Positions 1-9,624 of a stretch of 64,000 nucleotides of DNA are shown one piece after another. Origin of the DNA: Limisphaerales bacterium (GTDB lineage Bacteria; Verrucomicrobiota; Verrucomicrobiia; Limisphaerales; UBA1100); contig JACNJL010000050.1 in assembly GCA_014382585.1 (NCBI GenBank), positions 1 through 64,000 of the forward strand, written 5' to 3'. Numbering within the stretch: position 1 is the stretch's first letter; every line of letters begins with the position of its first letter. The notes below the pieces were generated by a model. The model had not been told where the DNA came from and did no database searches. It worked only from the letters and a program-made list of their open reading frames with translations. The position numbers were made by a program, and so were the translations under genes.

Positions 1-91
1 GATCCGCTTTTATTCGCACTCAAACTCACGGCGTTAAGCCTTCGTCTGGATTGATGGAGGTGGGTGAAGAAACTGAAGGCGGTGAACCGAT
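1..91. other. Window edge, no gene recognised
   Basis: These bases lie downstream of the first minus-strand gene. I see no convincing coding frame, hairpin terminator or RNA gene in them. They could be the 3' flank of a gene outside the window. Confidence 0.4.
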
Positions 92-3000
92 TTATTTCAT
101 TCGAAACGGCTGGGAAAGCACCAAGGACTGGATGAATTCGCTGACGCTGTATTGGTTGGCTTTGGCGGCGGTTAGGATTTCGTTGGCGAGATCTTCGTCG
201 GTGAAACCGAAGGGACGACCAAGGGAATAGCTGATGAGGGCTTCGGTGAAGCCGCGAGCAAAATCTGGTTCGCGTTCAGCAACTCGATCGCGCAATTCGA
301 AATAATCGGCGAAGGCCGGGCCTTTGTGGAAGGCTCCGGAGGCGTCGATTTCCCAAGTCTTGTTTGTCTTCCAATTCCTTCCAGCTTTAGTCCGATTGAC
401 TCCGGTCGTCCGCCATTTACCCGCAGCATCAAAGTTCTCAAGGCCAAATCCAATGGGATCAATCTTGCGATGGCAACTGGCACACTGGGCTTCCTCCTGA
501 TGGGCTGACAGCTTTTCGCGGACGGTGAGCGGTTTGTCGGCTAGACGTGAGAGTTGCGGCACATTGGGCGGCGCAGGAGGCGACGGATCATTCAATAGAT
601 ACCGCAACACCCAGGCACCGCGCTCGACGGGACTACTCTCAACGCCGTCACTGCCCATAGCGTGAATAGCGGCGGTACCGAGCAACCCACCGCGAGGAGA
701 ACCCACCGGCAGTTTTACTTTACGGAATTCTTCTCCCGTGACTCCTTCGATACCGTAATAGTTGGCCAACAGACCATTGATAAAAACGTAGTCGCTTTTC
801 AGGAGTTTACCAAGGCGACCAGAGTCAGGATCACGCAAGAGATGGGCGAAGGATTCATAAACCTCCCTACGGGCAGAGGCACGAACGCTCTCGTCGAATT
901 CTCGATGGAGCTTAGTATCGAACTGAAAGAAGTCCAACCGCTCCATGTGCAGCCACTGATGCACAAAGCCGGAAACGAATTCATCAGAACGCGGATCGGT
1001 CAGTAGGCGACTCACCTGTTGGCGCAGCGTTGCAGGTTTGTGGAGGGCGTTCTTTGCAGCGAGGGCAAGTAGTTCTGCATCAGGCGGGGCGCTCCAGAGG
1101 AAATAAGCCAGCCGCACGGCCAGTTCGCGATCAGTTAAGGTGCGGCGTTGCTTCTCAACATTCGGCTCGTTTAAGTAAAGGAAACCGGGAGAGGCAAGAA
1201 TCACACTAAGGGGTGTGCGAATAGCGACTTCAAAAGGTTCACCGGCAGTTCGGCGGGTTTTGAACAAGGCCAATAGTTGATCGATGAATTTGGGTGCTGG
1301 TTTGACCTGGCGAAAAGCGGTCAGGGAAAACTCCGACAAGATTTTTCGGGCCCGTTCCGATTCGGATTCTTTGGGACCGACTAGATTATCGGTGAGAATT
1401 CGAGCCAGCCCGACCTTCGTGCCTGCTTTTGGCAAGGGACCTTCCAGTTCGATCCAATCGACCCAAACCGCAGGAGGGTAGCCATAACCATTTTCCTGCT
1501 TGATGCGGTAGAACTCTTTACGATGTAAATTTCTGTCCTCAGGTTGGCGTTCCTGAATACCGAATTCACGTGGCGTGTCCGCTCCGATTTTCACAGTAGT
1601 TTCGATAATTTCCGGATTCTCTGTCGTGCCATTGACCTGGTGACCGTTGATTGGTTTGCCGACAAAGCCAGCCATAATTCCGTTGAGGCGTTGCGGGTGC
1701 CCAATCTGGATAAAATGTCTCTTTGGATCGGAACCTTTCACTGAACCAGCCCGAATCCTAAGTTTGTAGGTTCCGGGCACGAGTTTATCTTTGGGCGGAG
1801 TCACATCAATCCGTTGAATCCCCCAGCCAAGCTTTAGGTAAGTTCCACGGTCACTCAAAGGAAGTTCTGCATAGTGCTTGAGGTAGGCATACTTTCGCCC
1901 GTACCCACCCTGATATGAAAAAGAGGCGTCGTTGGCATCTTTAAAACCGAACTTCTTAGGATCAGGCACCCCTTTGAGGAGGTTGGCGTTTTGGTAGAGT
2001 CTGATGTTATCAGTCAGGTCGGTAAGATTGTGCTTCTTACGAATCTGCTCGAGGGCTTTCTGATTCTCCGGAGCGAGAGCAGCCTTATCAACTCCAGCCT
2101 TCCAGCCAAGGTAGCGCTTGTAGGTCTCCTCCATTTGCTTCATGGCTTTCGCGCTTTGAACGTTGACGGTGGTCTCAGGCTCAACCCGAAAAGTCTGCCC
2201 CGCGGTCTCCTTGATGGGACCTTCCAGCTCCATCCAATCGACCCAAATCGCGGGCGGCGTACCGTACCCGTTCTTCTGCTTGTGACGGTCGAATTCTTCT
2301 CTGACAAGTTTTGCCGACTTGGGCTGGCGTTCCTGGATGCCGATTACTCGCGGCGTGCGTTCCCCGAATTCAACATAGACCTCAATGATCTCCGGATTCT
2401 CAATGGTGCCGGATATCTGTTGCATGCTGAGCAGTTTGGTGAAGCCGGGTGAGGTTCCGTTGAGATTTTGGGGATGACCGATCTCGATGAAATGGCGGGA
2501 AGGATCGGAACCTTTGACCGCTCCGGCCCGGATCCTGAGCTTGTAGGTGCCCGAAGGAACGTCTTTCGGATCGGGGTGAATGTCAAAGCGTTGAATCCCC
2601 CGTGAAAGTTGCAGGTAGGCTCCCCGATCGTTGTGAGGAAGCTTGGCGTAGTGCTTCATGTAGCTGTGATATCGCCGGTAGGGGCTGTACAAGGCGGCTA
2701 CGGCATTGATTGGATCGCTGCCGCCATAGTCGCGAGGATCGGGGGCTCCTTTCAGAAGACCAGCCATTTTATACTTAAGGACAGGATCGGTATCATAATT
2801 GGGATGCTTTTTACGAAGCTCGGCCACAATCTGTTGGTTCTCTGGAGCTTTTGCGGCCTTGTCGACCCCTTCTTTCCATGGAAGCCATTTCTTCTGATAT
2901 GTTTCCTCCAATTTTTTAACGATTTCCAATTTCTTCGGGTTTACGGATTCTTCAAGTTCTACCCGGAAAACCTTGGTGGGCTTTGCACGAGTGGAGTGGC

Positions 3001-3562
3001 GGACGAAGGCTTCGTCAATCGCAGTCCGGCCAAGTCTCAAATACTGCTCAAACTGGTCCGAGGAAATAAACTGGGAAGCCCCCACCGTATCAAAAGTGCC
3101 GGTTCCTTCATCTGAAGGTAGCGATTCAACATTCAAGCTAACGCCAGTAAGCGATTCGATCGTGTTGTGGTATTCGCGGCGGTTCAACCTACGCATGGTA
3201 ATCTTACCACCTGAATCAGAGAGTTTCCTCCGGGCAAGCACCATGGTTTGTGCTAGGTCATCCAGGAAATCGGCCTTCTCCTCATTCTTCGGTTGCCGTT
3301 TATTTTCCGGCGGCATCTCACCCGAATTCATGGCGTTGAGCACTTTCTGCCACAACTCCGCCTGCTCAAGGGTGCCCACTTTGAACGATAACGCCTCGAG
3401 GTTGACCTTCCCTTTTTGCGTTTCCCCATCGTGACAATCCAGACAATAGGATTCGATCAGTGCAAAATGCTTCTTCGGCAACTCCACCTCCAAATCGGCC
3501 GCGCCGGCAAAGCTAACCAGCCCTAGAAAGGCTGTTACCGTTGAAAGAGATAATTTCCTCAC
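92..3562 (-). CDS. DUF1592-family diheme secreted protein with duplicated internal domain
   Basis: Secreted protein of 1156 residues with an N-terminal Sec-type signal peptide (cleavage near AGAA). Visible domains are: planctomycete cytochrome C (CLDCH at 40-44); DUF1587 (RRLNRREYHNTIESL, about 125-140); two tandem copies of a ~260-residue beta-rich domain (about 195-450 and 455-710); DUF1595/DUF1592 (about 745-900); DUF1588 with a second heme motif CASCH near residue 1025; and a C-terminal DUF1585. Two CxxCH motifs imply two c-type hemes and periplasmic maturation. Biochemical function is unknown; a redox role on carbohydrates is inference. The start codon overlaps the upstream DUF1552 stop by 4 nt, so translation is probably coupled. 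The protein is longer than its paralogue at 13128-15905 because that one carries a single copy of the internal domain. Confidence 0.9.
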   Translation of the reverse strand: MRKLSLSTVTAFLGLVSFAGAADLEVELPKKHFALIESYCLDCHDGETQKGKVNLEALSFKVGTLEQAELWQKVLNAMNSGEMPPENKRQPKNEEKADFLDDLAQTMVLARRKLSDSGGKITMRRLNRREYHNTIESLTGVSLNVESLPSDEGTGTFDTVGASQFISSDQFEQYLRLGRTAIDEAFVRHSTRAKPTKVFRVELEESVNPKKLEIVKKLEETYQKKWLPWKEGVDKAAKAPENQQIVAELRKKHPNYDTDPVLKYKMAGLLKGAPDPRDYGGSDPINAVAALYSPYRRYHSYMKHYAKLPHNDRGAYLQLSRGIQRFDIHPDPKDVPSGTYKLRIRAGAVKGSDPSRHFIEIGHPQNLNGTSPGFTKLLSMQQISGTIENPEIIEVYVEFGERTPRVIGIQERQPKSAKLVREEFDRHKQKNGYGTPPAIWVDWMELEGPIKETAGQTFRVEPETTVNVQSAKAMKQMEETYKRYLGWKAGVDKAALAPENQKALEQIRKKHNLTDLTDNIRLYQNANLLKGVPDPKKFGFKDANDASFSYQGGYGRKYAYLKHYAELPLSDRGTYLKLGWGIQRIDVTPPKDKLVPGTYKLRIRAGSVKGSDPKRHFIQIGHPQRLNGIMAGFVGKPINGHQVNGTTENPEIIETTVKIGADTPREFGIQERQPEDRNLHRKEFYRIKQENGYGYPPAVWVDWIELEGPLPKAGTKVGLARILTDNLVGPKESESERARKILSEFSLTAFRQVKPAPKFIDQLLALFKTRRTAGEPFEVAIRTPLSVILASPGFLYLNEPNVEKQRRTLTDRELAVRLAYFLWSAPPDAELLALAAKNALHKPATLRQQVSRLLTDPRSDEFVSGFVHQWLHMERLDFFQFDTKLHREFDESVRASARREVYESFAHLLRDPDSGRLGKLLKSDYVFINGLLANYYGIEGVTGEEFRKVKLPVGSPRGGLLGTAAIHAMGSDGVESSPVERGAWVLRYLLNDPSPPAPPNVPQLSRLADKPLTVREKLSAHQEEAQCASCHRKIDPIGFGLENFDAAGKWRTTGVNRTKAGRNWKTNKTWEIDASGAFHKGPAFADYFELRDRVAEREPDFARGFTEALISYSLGRPFGFTDEDLANEILTAAKANQYSVSEFIQSLVLSQPFRMK
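1438..2976 (-). repeat. Tandem intragenic duplication (two ~780-nt units)
   Basis: Two consecutive in-frame units, about 2197-2976 and 1438-2196, encode homologous ~260-residue segments. Both run from FRVE near the start, through RGxYLxL, GTYKLRIRAG and RHFI.IGHP, to PPA.WVDW.ELEGP at the end. Equivalent bases are offset by 780 nt (compare 2221 with 1441). The paralogous DUF1592 gene nearby has one such unit. Boundaries are estimated by eye. Confidence 0.85.
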
Positions 3563-4863
3563 GCCAGCAGTTCCTTCACCACGCCGGAACTATCGCCATG
3601 GCGCTCAGTCTGAATGCCCAAACCTTGCAGCAGGGTCAGCCACACGTTGCAGAGCGGTGTGTCTTTCGGCAAAGCGAGGTGTTGGCCTAATTTCAAGTTG
3701 GCGCCGCCGCCGGTGAGTATGGTGGGACAGTTGTCGAGATAATGGATCGAACTAATATTCGAACCAAAGGCCAACGCGGTGTGATCGAACAGACTCGATC
3801 CGTCAGCTTCCTTGGTCGCCTTGAGCTTATCGATCAAGCCGGTCAGCAATTCAGCGTGCGCCTTGTCCCGCGCCTTGGAGGCCTCCATGCGTTCGCCGGG
3901 AGAATAGTGGCTGATGTTATGAGCGCTCAGAGTAACGCCCATGCTCTTCAATAATTCCTGACCGGGCAGGCGGTAGGTCAACACCCGTGTGCTGTCGGTT
4001 TGCAGGGCGGCCACGATAAGATTGTACATGATCTCGATTTCGTCCCTGCCCTTCAGCCCGGGCGCAGGCTCGGCTATGGGCGCCTTGGCCTTGGGCACGT
4101 CGAGCCAGTCTTCGTCCTTGCCGAGGCGGGTTTCGATATCGCGAATACCCTGGAAATATTCGTCGAGTTTATCGTTGTCGGTTTTGGTAAGCCCGCGCTG
4201 TACACGCTTGGCCTCCGTGAACACTGCATCCAACACACTACGTTTCTCAGCAATAGCCGCCTGCCTTTGAGCCAACGGGAGGTCATCGGCCGAAAACAGT
4301 TTATGAAAAACTTGTAGCGGATCATTCATACCTGCCACAGGTTTACCACGTTGATCCCACGACAAGGACAAGCCCGGCCCATGACCTGAGGCGCTGCCAT
4401 CACTACTATCCAACTGCATGGAAGCAAAGCGGGTATCCCGCCCTAGATTCTGGGCAATCACTTGGTCCACAGAAATGCTATTGGCCATGTTCTGACCGGG
4501 AACGGAGTAACGGTTGGCGCCGGTTAACCAAAAGGTACTACCCCAGTGAGCTTCATTGCTATACTGGTTGGAGCAACCCTGCAACACGGTGAAATCTTTT
4601 TTGTGCTGTGCCAAAGGCGCTAATCCTTCGGTTAATTTGTAGCCCGCTCCGGTGTCTTTTAAATTCGGATACCAGGTTTCCTTGGTGACTCCAAAACCCA
4701 TCCCCATGAAGACCGCCCGCTTAGGGATACCATCCGTTGCTTTAGGAGTAGGCGAGGCAAACATTCGGAACCCGATAGATTCCAATGCCGGTAACGCGAT
4801 AAGGGCTCCAGTGCCACGAAGAAAGTGACGACGATGTAGTTTGGTGCTCATAGTTTGATCCAT
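3559..4863 (-). CDS. DUF1552 protein, Tat-exported
   Basis: Protein of 434 residues with a twin-arginine signal (RRHFLRG, then a hydrophobic stretch ending near FRMFAS), so it is probably exported folded. It matches the DUF1552 family, whose hallmark is an HxxSHH-type motif; here the motif reads HNISHY. The conserved C-terminal glycine-rich block around TGGGANLKLGQ is present. The family has no established reaction. The gene sits directly upstream of the DUF1592 gene with a 4-nt overlap (ATGA), one of five such pairings in this window. The start at 4863 or the internal ATG four codons later (MSTKLHRR) are both possible. Confidence 0.88.
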   Translation of the reverse strand: MDQTMSTKLHRRHFLRGTGALIALPALESIGFRMFASPTPKATDGIPKRAVFMGMGFGVTKETWYPNLKDTGAGYKLTEGLAPLAQHKKDFTVLQGCSNQYSNEAHWGSTFWLTGANRYSVPGQNMANSISVDQVIAQNLGRDTRFASMQLDSSDGSASGHGPGLSLSWDQRGKPVAGMNDPLQVFHKLFSADDLPLAQRQAAIAEKRSVLDAVFTEAKRVQRGLTKTDNDKLDEYFQGIRDIETRLGKDEDWLDVPKAKAPIAEPAPGLKGRDEIEIMYNLIVAALQTDSTRVLTYRLPGQELLKSMGVTLSAHNISHYSPGERMEASKARDKAHAELLTGLIDKLKATKEADGSSLFDHTALAFGSNISSIHYLDNCPTILTGGGANLKLGQHLALPKDTPLCNVWLTLLQGLGIQTERHGDSSGVVKELLA

Positions 4864-4888
4864 TACCTTTTTTCAAATTAAGCTGCTG

Positions 4889-5563
4889 CTAATTACACTC
4901 CCAAATCCTGACCGAGTCGAAAATAATTTCACACTCAGTTCCACCCTTGAAGGTAAATCTGTGCTTCCCGTTGGCCTTGGGGTTTATGATGGTGACCTTT
5001 TCATGCTCGTAAGTTCTACCCTTGCCGTTAACCACGACCCGAATCTTTCCCAATTCGTATTCGATCACCAGATCGATCCACTTGTTTAACGCCATCTCAG
5101 ATTCGGGCTCCGAAAAGGATGGCCCATCCGGAAGTTTGACTCTGTGACCCCCATCCTTTGAAATACCAAGATTAATCATGTGATGGCCGATCTGGAAAGA
5201 GGGGCGACCCGGAGTAAGTTCAGGCTTGGAAAACTTATAGCGTAAATGACAAACGAATTTCTCCGGAATTCGGTTGATATGAGCGACTGGCTCGAGCCCG
5301 AGATGATGATCCCTCTTCAAAACCTTGATCGCCTCCTCTTTTGTTTTGAAAAGAGGAGCGATGATTAATTTTCCATCCTTGATGCTCTTTCCCTTGGGTT
5401 GCCCCCAACGTTCCCGGTTCAGTTCACCATCAAAATCATCGGAGTAGACCAGCTTTCCGTTGTTAAATAGCTCGGACTTAAACTTGGGTTCTTTGGCATG
5501 GAGTTGCACCGAAAGCGTGACGAGAAAAGTAAGCGACCAGAATTTGATGTTGTTTAAGTTCAT
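4889..5563 (-). CDS. Secreted ConA-like lectin/glucanase-fold protein
   Basis: Protein of 224 residues with an N-terminal signal peptide (cleavage after LHA). The sequence has the look of a concanavalin A-like beta-sandwich related to DUF1080/heparinase-like lectin domains: an early YSDDF.G.L..ERW segment, a central strand pattern around FVCHLRYKF, and a C-terminal FDSVRIWE strand. Such domains bind or cleave polysaccharides, but I see no catalytic signature that separates binding from hydrolysis. It is followed after 25 nt by the DUF1552/DUF1592 pair and preceded by the conserved motif at 5571-5606, only 7 nt before its ATG. Family assignment is tentative. Confidence 0.7.
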   Translation of the reverse strand: MNLNNIKFWSLTFLVTLSVQLHAKEPKFKSELFNNGKLVYSDDFDGELNRERWGQPKGKSIKDGKLIIAPLFKTKEEAIKVLKRDHHLGLEPVAHINRIPEKFVCHLRYKFSKPELTPGRPSFQIGHHMINLGISKDGGHRVKLPDGPSFSEPESEMALNKWIDLVIEYELGKIRVVVNGKGRTYEHEKVTIINPKANGKHRFTFKGGTECEIIFDSVRIWECN

Positions 5564-5570
5564 GTTTTGA

Positions 5571-5606
5571 ATACAGGTCCTAGAAACCCATTAGGATTGG
5601 ACAAAA
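5571..5606 (-). promoter_or_regulatory. Conserved promoter/operator motif, copy 2
   Basis: On the minus strand this reads TTTTGTCCAA-N9-GTTTC-N2-GGACCTGTAT. The same blocks at the same spacing occur at 18763-18798 upstream of the sigma gene; 25 of 36 positions are identical, including 10/10 at both ends. It ends 7 nt before the ATG of the lectin-fold gene, so a transcript starting just downstream would be nearly leaderless. It could be the target of the co-encoded ECF sigma factor, or an operator, since GTCC and GGAC form a short dyad. Confidence 0.5.
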
Positions 5607-5665
5607 TATTTGATTATCTCTGTGCATTCTTGCCTTTACGATCGTGCGTAAAGGGCCGAGCCACC

Positions 5666-8275
5666 TCACTTCTTAAAAGCAGGATGCTTCGGATCCCCGG
5701 CAGAAATAAGATATGCCAGTAGATCGAAGACGTCATCTTTACTCATGGTATTGATCAGACCCGCCGGCATCATCGAAATACGCGAGGGTTCGATCGATGC
5801 CAGATCATTGACATCGACAAGGGTATTCGAACTGGGGTTCATCATATCCGTATTTACTTGGTAGCGATCCTCACTGAGATTCATGATGCGCCCACTGATC
5901 ACGCTTCCGTCTTTCATTTTAAAATTGGTCGCTCCGTATTGGTCACTGATCTCCTTGCCGGGATCGATGATGGCTTCAAGCAGGTCGTAGGCGCTGAACT
6001 TACCACCGGCAGCAGACAGATCAGGGCCGACCGCGCCCCCTTCCCCCTTAAAGCGATGGCAGACATAACACGCACCGGCGCGAGCCATTTTTCTACCATT
6101 CGCGAAGTCGCGCCGGGATTTTACTTCAGCATTCAAATCGCCGGCGAAATCCTTCAACGTCCAGTTCTTGACGAAGGATTGGGTCTCAAGCGTGAACTGA
6201 GGGATACTGCTCTTGGGTTGGGTCTGGATCAGTTTCTTGAGCGCAGGCGTCAGGTCTGCCTCAGGCACGGATTCCGTGGCATGCCTCTTTATGTCGGCCA
6301 GATAATTGGCAAGTCGCGCGCCGCCTTTGTAGTTTCCGGAAAGCACAAACCATCGGAAGTATGTCTCGCGCAGTTCAGGAGTCCAACCGTCCTGAAGGTA
6401 GCGGAGATTGAGGGCGTAGCCGATCTGCTCCTCCTGGCCGGATGCGTTCGTAAGCAACTTCATGCCTCGCTCGACGGCAAAGGGAGCATTCAAGAATGCT
6501 GCGATGGCGGATAGATCCCGGTTTTCTTCCGGCGTCCGAGCGGGGTAGATCCCACCAAGCCATTGGATTAATCTATCTTTTTCTTTCGGTTGCCCGCCGC
6601 GAGTCAATGCCAGGGTAACGCCGCGCAGCAGATCGAGACGTGTCTGGTGAGAGCTGGTCTGGTGGTAATTGATACTCATCGCCTTTTCAAAGATTTCCAC
6701 CGCCGAGTTCGTCGCGTCCACGCGTGCGAGTGCGATCAAAGCGGCAGTAGTGGTGACCGGGTTCGCCTCACCTTTGATCCGGCCCCTCCACTTCCCGACC
6801 GTTTGTTTCTCCAGCGCCGCCCGGGCTGCATGGCGAATACCGCGATCGGCTGAGCCCAATGAGTCCCAAATATGGTCTAGATCGGACGCGCTTGCAGCAG
6901 CTGCATCCCGCTGTAGATGGACCTCAAGTGAATGGCGGTCCTGTCGTCCTAATTTGCCGCCTGGGACAGATCGCGCTGGCGCAGTGGATTCGTTGCCGAT
7001 GTAGGTCACCCGATAGAGACCTGACTGAACGCGACGACCGCCAACCGTAAAGTACATGGCCCCATCATCAGGGTTAATGAGCAGGTCCGTGATCGGTAAG
7101 GGCTGGGCGGAGGCAAACTCTTCAACCGTTGCAGTATAAGTAGAGCCCTTAGGTTTCAGGTGGACGGCATAGAGTTTTCCGTAGGACCAATCACAGGCAA
7201 AAAAGGCGTTCTGGTATTTGGCTGGGAATTTCGCGCCATACCCGAAACAGACGCCAGTGGGTGACCCTGGGCCAACGTCAACCACGGCTCCGAAAGTGTC
7301 TGAGCAGAAATCCATGAACTTCCCGGAACCGGTCCGCCATCCATAGTCAGCGCCGTCAATAACGTGATTAATCCGCGTTGGGCGGTACCACGGCGTATTG
7401 AGATCCCATTCCATGTCGGCGTCATAGGTGAACAGTTCGCCTTCGCGATTGAAGGCAGCGTCGTACTGGTTACGGAAGCCGGTGGCGACAATCTCCCAAG
7501 TTTTTCCCTCGGGATCGATTTGGGCAATATGTCCTAGCGGAGCCTCGGCACCTTTCATGAAATGTTGCAGAGAGGGCAGAAGTTGATCTTCTCCCCACAC
7601 TTCAGGAACACGTGAATGAGTGTAATCTACCGGAACCTTGGTTTGGTTTCCAATGATGACGTAGAGGTGTTTGCCGTCAGGGGCAGGTATGATGGCATGT
7701 GGACCATGCTCACCGGCCGTATCACCGAGGGACTTAAGCTTAACGAGCTTGTCAAAGTTGTCGTCACCATCCGTATCAAGAAGACGATAAACGCCACACC
7801 CCATGGTGCTACTGCGCGAACTGACCACCACATAGAGACTGTCGAAAGCATAACAGATACCTTGTGCATGGCCGATCTTCGGAAGCTTAGCGAGTTCTCC
7901 CGTCAGAGGCTTGGGGTCCGTTCCAGTGATACTTTTCCGGGCCTTGGCTCCGACAATCGAATAGGTGATGGGCTGGATACTTGCGGGATCAACGCGTTCG
8001 CCCAACTTGGGAATCGGAAAGCGATAAAGCCCGCCATGTTGGTCACTAACGATCAAACGACCTTTGTCGTCCTGACACATGGCGACCCACGATCCCTGGT
8101 CCTCTCGTGGCACGGAATACAATAGCTCGATTTTGAATCCGTCGGGCAAACGAATCTGCTCCGGGGAAGTCGCACTGCGCTTGGCATCCGCGGAAATGGC
8201 GAAGTCTGGAGATACCGCAAAGAGAAGCCAGAAAACTGAAAGTAAGAATTTGATGAGAGTTCGTGAGTTTATCAT
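5666..8275 (-). CDS. PVC-type propeller/heme protein (putative membrane-bound dehydrogenase-like)
   Basis: Secreted protein of 869 residues with a signal peptide (FLLSVFWLLFAVSPDFAISA). The N-terminal ~420 residues look like the sugar-dehydrogenase-type beta-propeller of PVC proteins (LPDGFKIELLY, GH..QICYAFDSLYV). Next comes an alpha-helical repeat region. The C-terminal ~130 residues form the Pirellula/Verrucomicrobium-type heme-binding domain, with CYVCH near residue 735 and GAVGPDLSAAGG after it. This architecture is widespread in planctomycetes and verrucomicrobia; the substrate is unknown and oxidation of a sugar is inferred. The ATG overlaps the preceding sulfatase stop by 4 nt, so the two are co-translated. 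Confidence 0.85.
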   Translation of the reverse strand: MINSRTLIKFLLSVFWLLFAVSPDFAISADAKRSATSPEQIRLPDGFKIELLYSVPREDQGSWVAMCQDDKGRLIVSDQHGGLYRFPIPKLGERVDPASIQPITYSIVGAKARKSITGTDPKPLTGELAKLPKIGHAQGICYAFDSLYVVVSSRSSTMGCGVYRLLDTDGDDNFDKLVKLKSLGDTAGEHGPHAIIPAPDGKHLYVIIGNQTKVPVDYTHSRVPEVWGEDQLLPSLQHFMKGAEAPLGHIAQIDPEGKTWEIVATGFRNQYDAAFNREGELFTYDADMEWDLNTPWYRPTRINHVIDGADYGWRTGSGKFMDFCSDTFGAVVDVGPGSPTGVCFGYGAKFPAKYQNAFFACDWSYGKLYAVHLKPKGSTYTATVEEFASAQPLPITDLLINPDDGAMYFTVGGRRVQSGLYRVTYIGNESTAPARSVPGGKLGRQDRHSLEVHLQRDAAAASASDLDHIWDSLGSADRGIRHAARAALEKQTVGKWRGRIKGEANPVTTTAALIALARVDATNSAVEIFEKAMSINYHQTSSHQTRLDLLRGVTLALTRGGQPKEKDRLIQWLGGIYPARTPEENRDLSAIAAFLNAPFAVERGMKLLTNASGQEEQIGYALNLRYLQDGWTPELRETYFRWFVLSGNYKGGARLANYLADIKRHATESVPEADLTPALKKLIQTQPKSSIPQFTLETQSFVKNWTLKDFAGDLNAEVKSRRDFANGRKMARAGACYVCHRFKGEGGAVGPDLSAAGGKFSAYDLLEAIIDPGKEISDQYGATNFKMKDGSVISGRIMNLSEDRYQVNTDMMNPSSNTLVDVNDLASIEPSRISMMPAGLINTMSKDDVFDLLAYLISAGDPKHPAFKK

Positions 8276-9624
8276 TTTGCATTCTTTCTCTGCTTCGCTG
8301 TCGGAGATGGATCAACCACGGTTTCGAGATAAGTTTTAAGGCGTGCTTGTAGTTGCTTGGCTTTGTCAGCCTGTGTCGTGAATAGATCATTCTTTTCGGC
8401 GATGTCTTCAACTACATTGAAGAGTTTGGACGATTGAATTTCACGCTTAGCATTCACCTCTGCCAGCAGCTTCCATTTACCGGCCCGAATAGCCGCCATT
8501 CGCTGCCGAGGCCGAGAGAAAATCAGGCCATCAATCGGGCGTTTCACCGAATCGGTTTCCGGATCAGAAAAAAGAGGGACAAAGCTTCCGCCATCGAGTT
8601 CTTCGGAGAGATCACCTTTCCCTCCTGCCAATGCATAAAAGGTAGGTAGAAAGTCGTAGCCTGCCACTGGGACTCGGCAAACCGATCCCGCTTTAATCGA
8701 AGGGCCTCGAACTATTAAAGGTACGCGAATGCCCCCTTCGAGCAGGGAATGCTTGGCCCCGGACAAGGGAACGTTCGGCGCATGGCTCTTTGTATTTCCA
8801 CCGGGGACGGTGCCGCGGCCGCCGTTGTCCGTCGTGAAAACCACATAGGTATTGTCAGATATTCCCAAAGTATCCAATTCGTCGAGGAGCCTGCCGATGC
8901 CCCTGTCCAGCTCCTCAAGCATGCCGGCCCAACCTTGTGAATAAGCCCGATCAGGAGCGCCCTTTTTTTTATACTTTTCCAATGAGGCTTGCTGCAATTC
9001 CGTGCGCAAGTGCACGGCATAGTAGCTGACCTGCGCATAAAAGGGTTTGCCGACTTTGATTTGTTTGCGGATGAATTCGATCGACCGATCCGTGACTGAG
9101 CCAGTCCGTTTGGGATCTTCGACGATGTGGGCTGGCTGCATCTTGTCTGCCATACCTCCTGTGACATTTCCGGTGTGCCCGTCGCTCACGTCGTAGCCGC
9201 ACTCCTCCGGAGAAGAGATCATCTTCTCTCCCCACTTTCCGAAATGGGCACACTGATATTTAGGATTCGCCAGTTTTAGTGCTCGTGGCAGCGTCATATG
9301 ATCAGTCGGCACCCACTTGCTGGCGAATTCCGTTCCAGAACGAGCGGCACTCGTCCCGCAGAGGATGCTGCGCCGGGTCGGGGTGCAAAGCGGAGCGGGT
9401 GAATAGCCCCCAGTAAAACGCATTCCCTCTTTCGCTATCCGATCCATCGCCGGAGTATGAAGATAGCTGGACCCGGTCTGTGGATTGTCTGGATCCATCA
9501 AACCCGACCGCTGACTCCAACCCTGGTCATCGGTCAGAATCAGAATGATATTTGGTGAATCAGCCTGAAGGGCTGTAGTAACCCCAAACAGGGTGGCTAA
9601 TAGGCAAGAGAGTTTTTTAATCAT
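8272..9624 (-). CDS. Sulfatase (CTPTR type)
   Basis: Type I sulfatase of 450 residues with a Sec signal (cleavage after LQA). The metal-binding TDDQGW and the formylglycine signature CTPTRRSILCG are visible, with C80 the residue converted to formylglycine. Further conserved blocks are GKWGEKM, FTTDNGG and the C-terminal RAGKWKLL. It would hydrolyse sulfate esters outside the cytoplasm; the substrate cannot be read from sequence. It overlaps both neighbours by 4 nt, between another sulfatase and the propeller/heme gene. Confidence 0.93.
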   Translation of the reverse strand: MIKKLSCLLATLFGVTTALQADSPNIILILTDDQGWSQRSGLMDPDNPQTGSSYLHTPAMDRIAKEGMRFTGGYSPAPLCTPTRRSILCGTSAARSGTEFASKWVPTDHMTLPRALKLANPKYQCAHFGKWGEKMISSPEECGYDVSDGHTGNVTGGMADKMQPAHIVEDPKRTGSVTDRSIEFIRKQIKVGKPFYAQVSYYAVHLRTELQQASLEKYKKKGAPDRAYSQGWAGMLEELDRGIGRLLDELDTLGISDNTYVVFTTDNGGRGTVPGGNTKSHAPNVPLSGAKHSLLEGGIRVPLIVRGPSIKAGSVCRVPVAGYDFLPTFYALAGGKGDLSEELDGGSFVPLFSDPETDSVKRPIDGLIFSRPRQRMAAIRAGKWKLLAEVNAKREIQSSKLFNVVEDIAEKNDLFTTQADKAKQLQARLKTYLETVVDPSPTAKQRKNAK

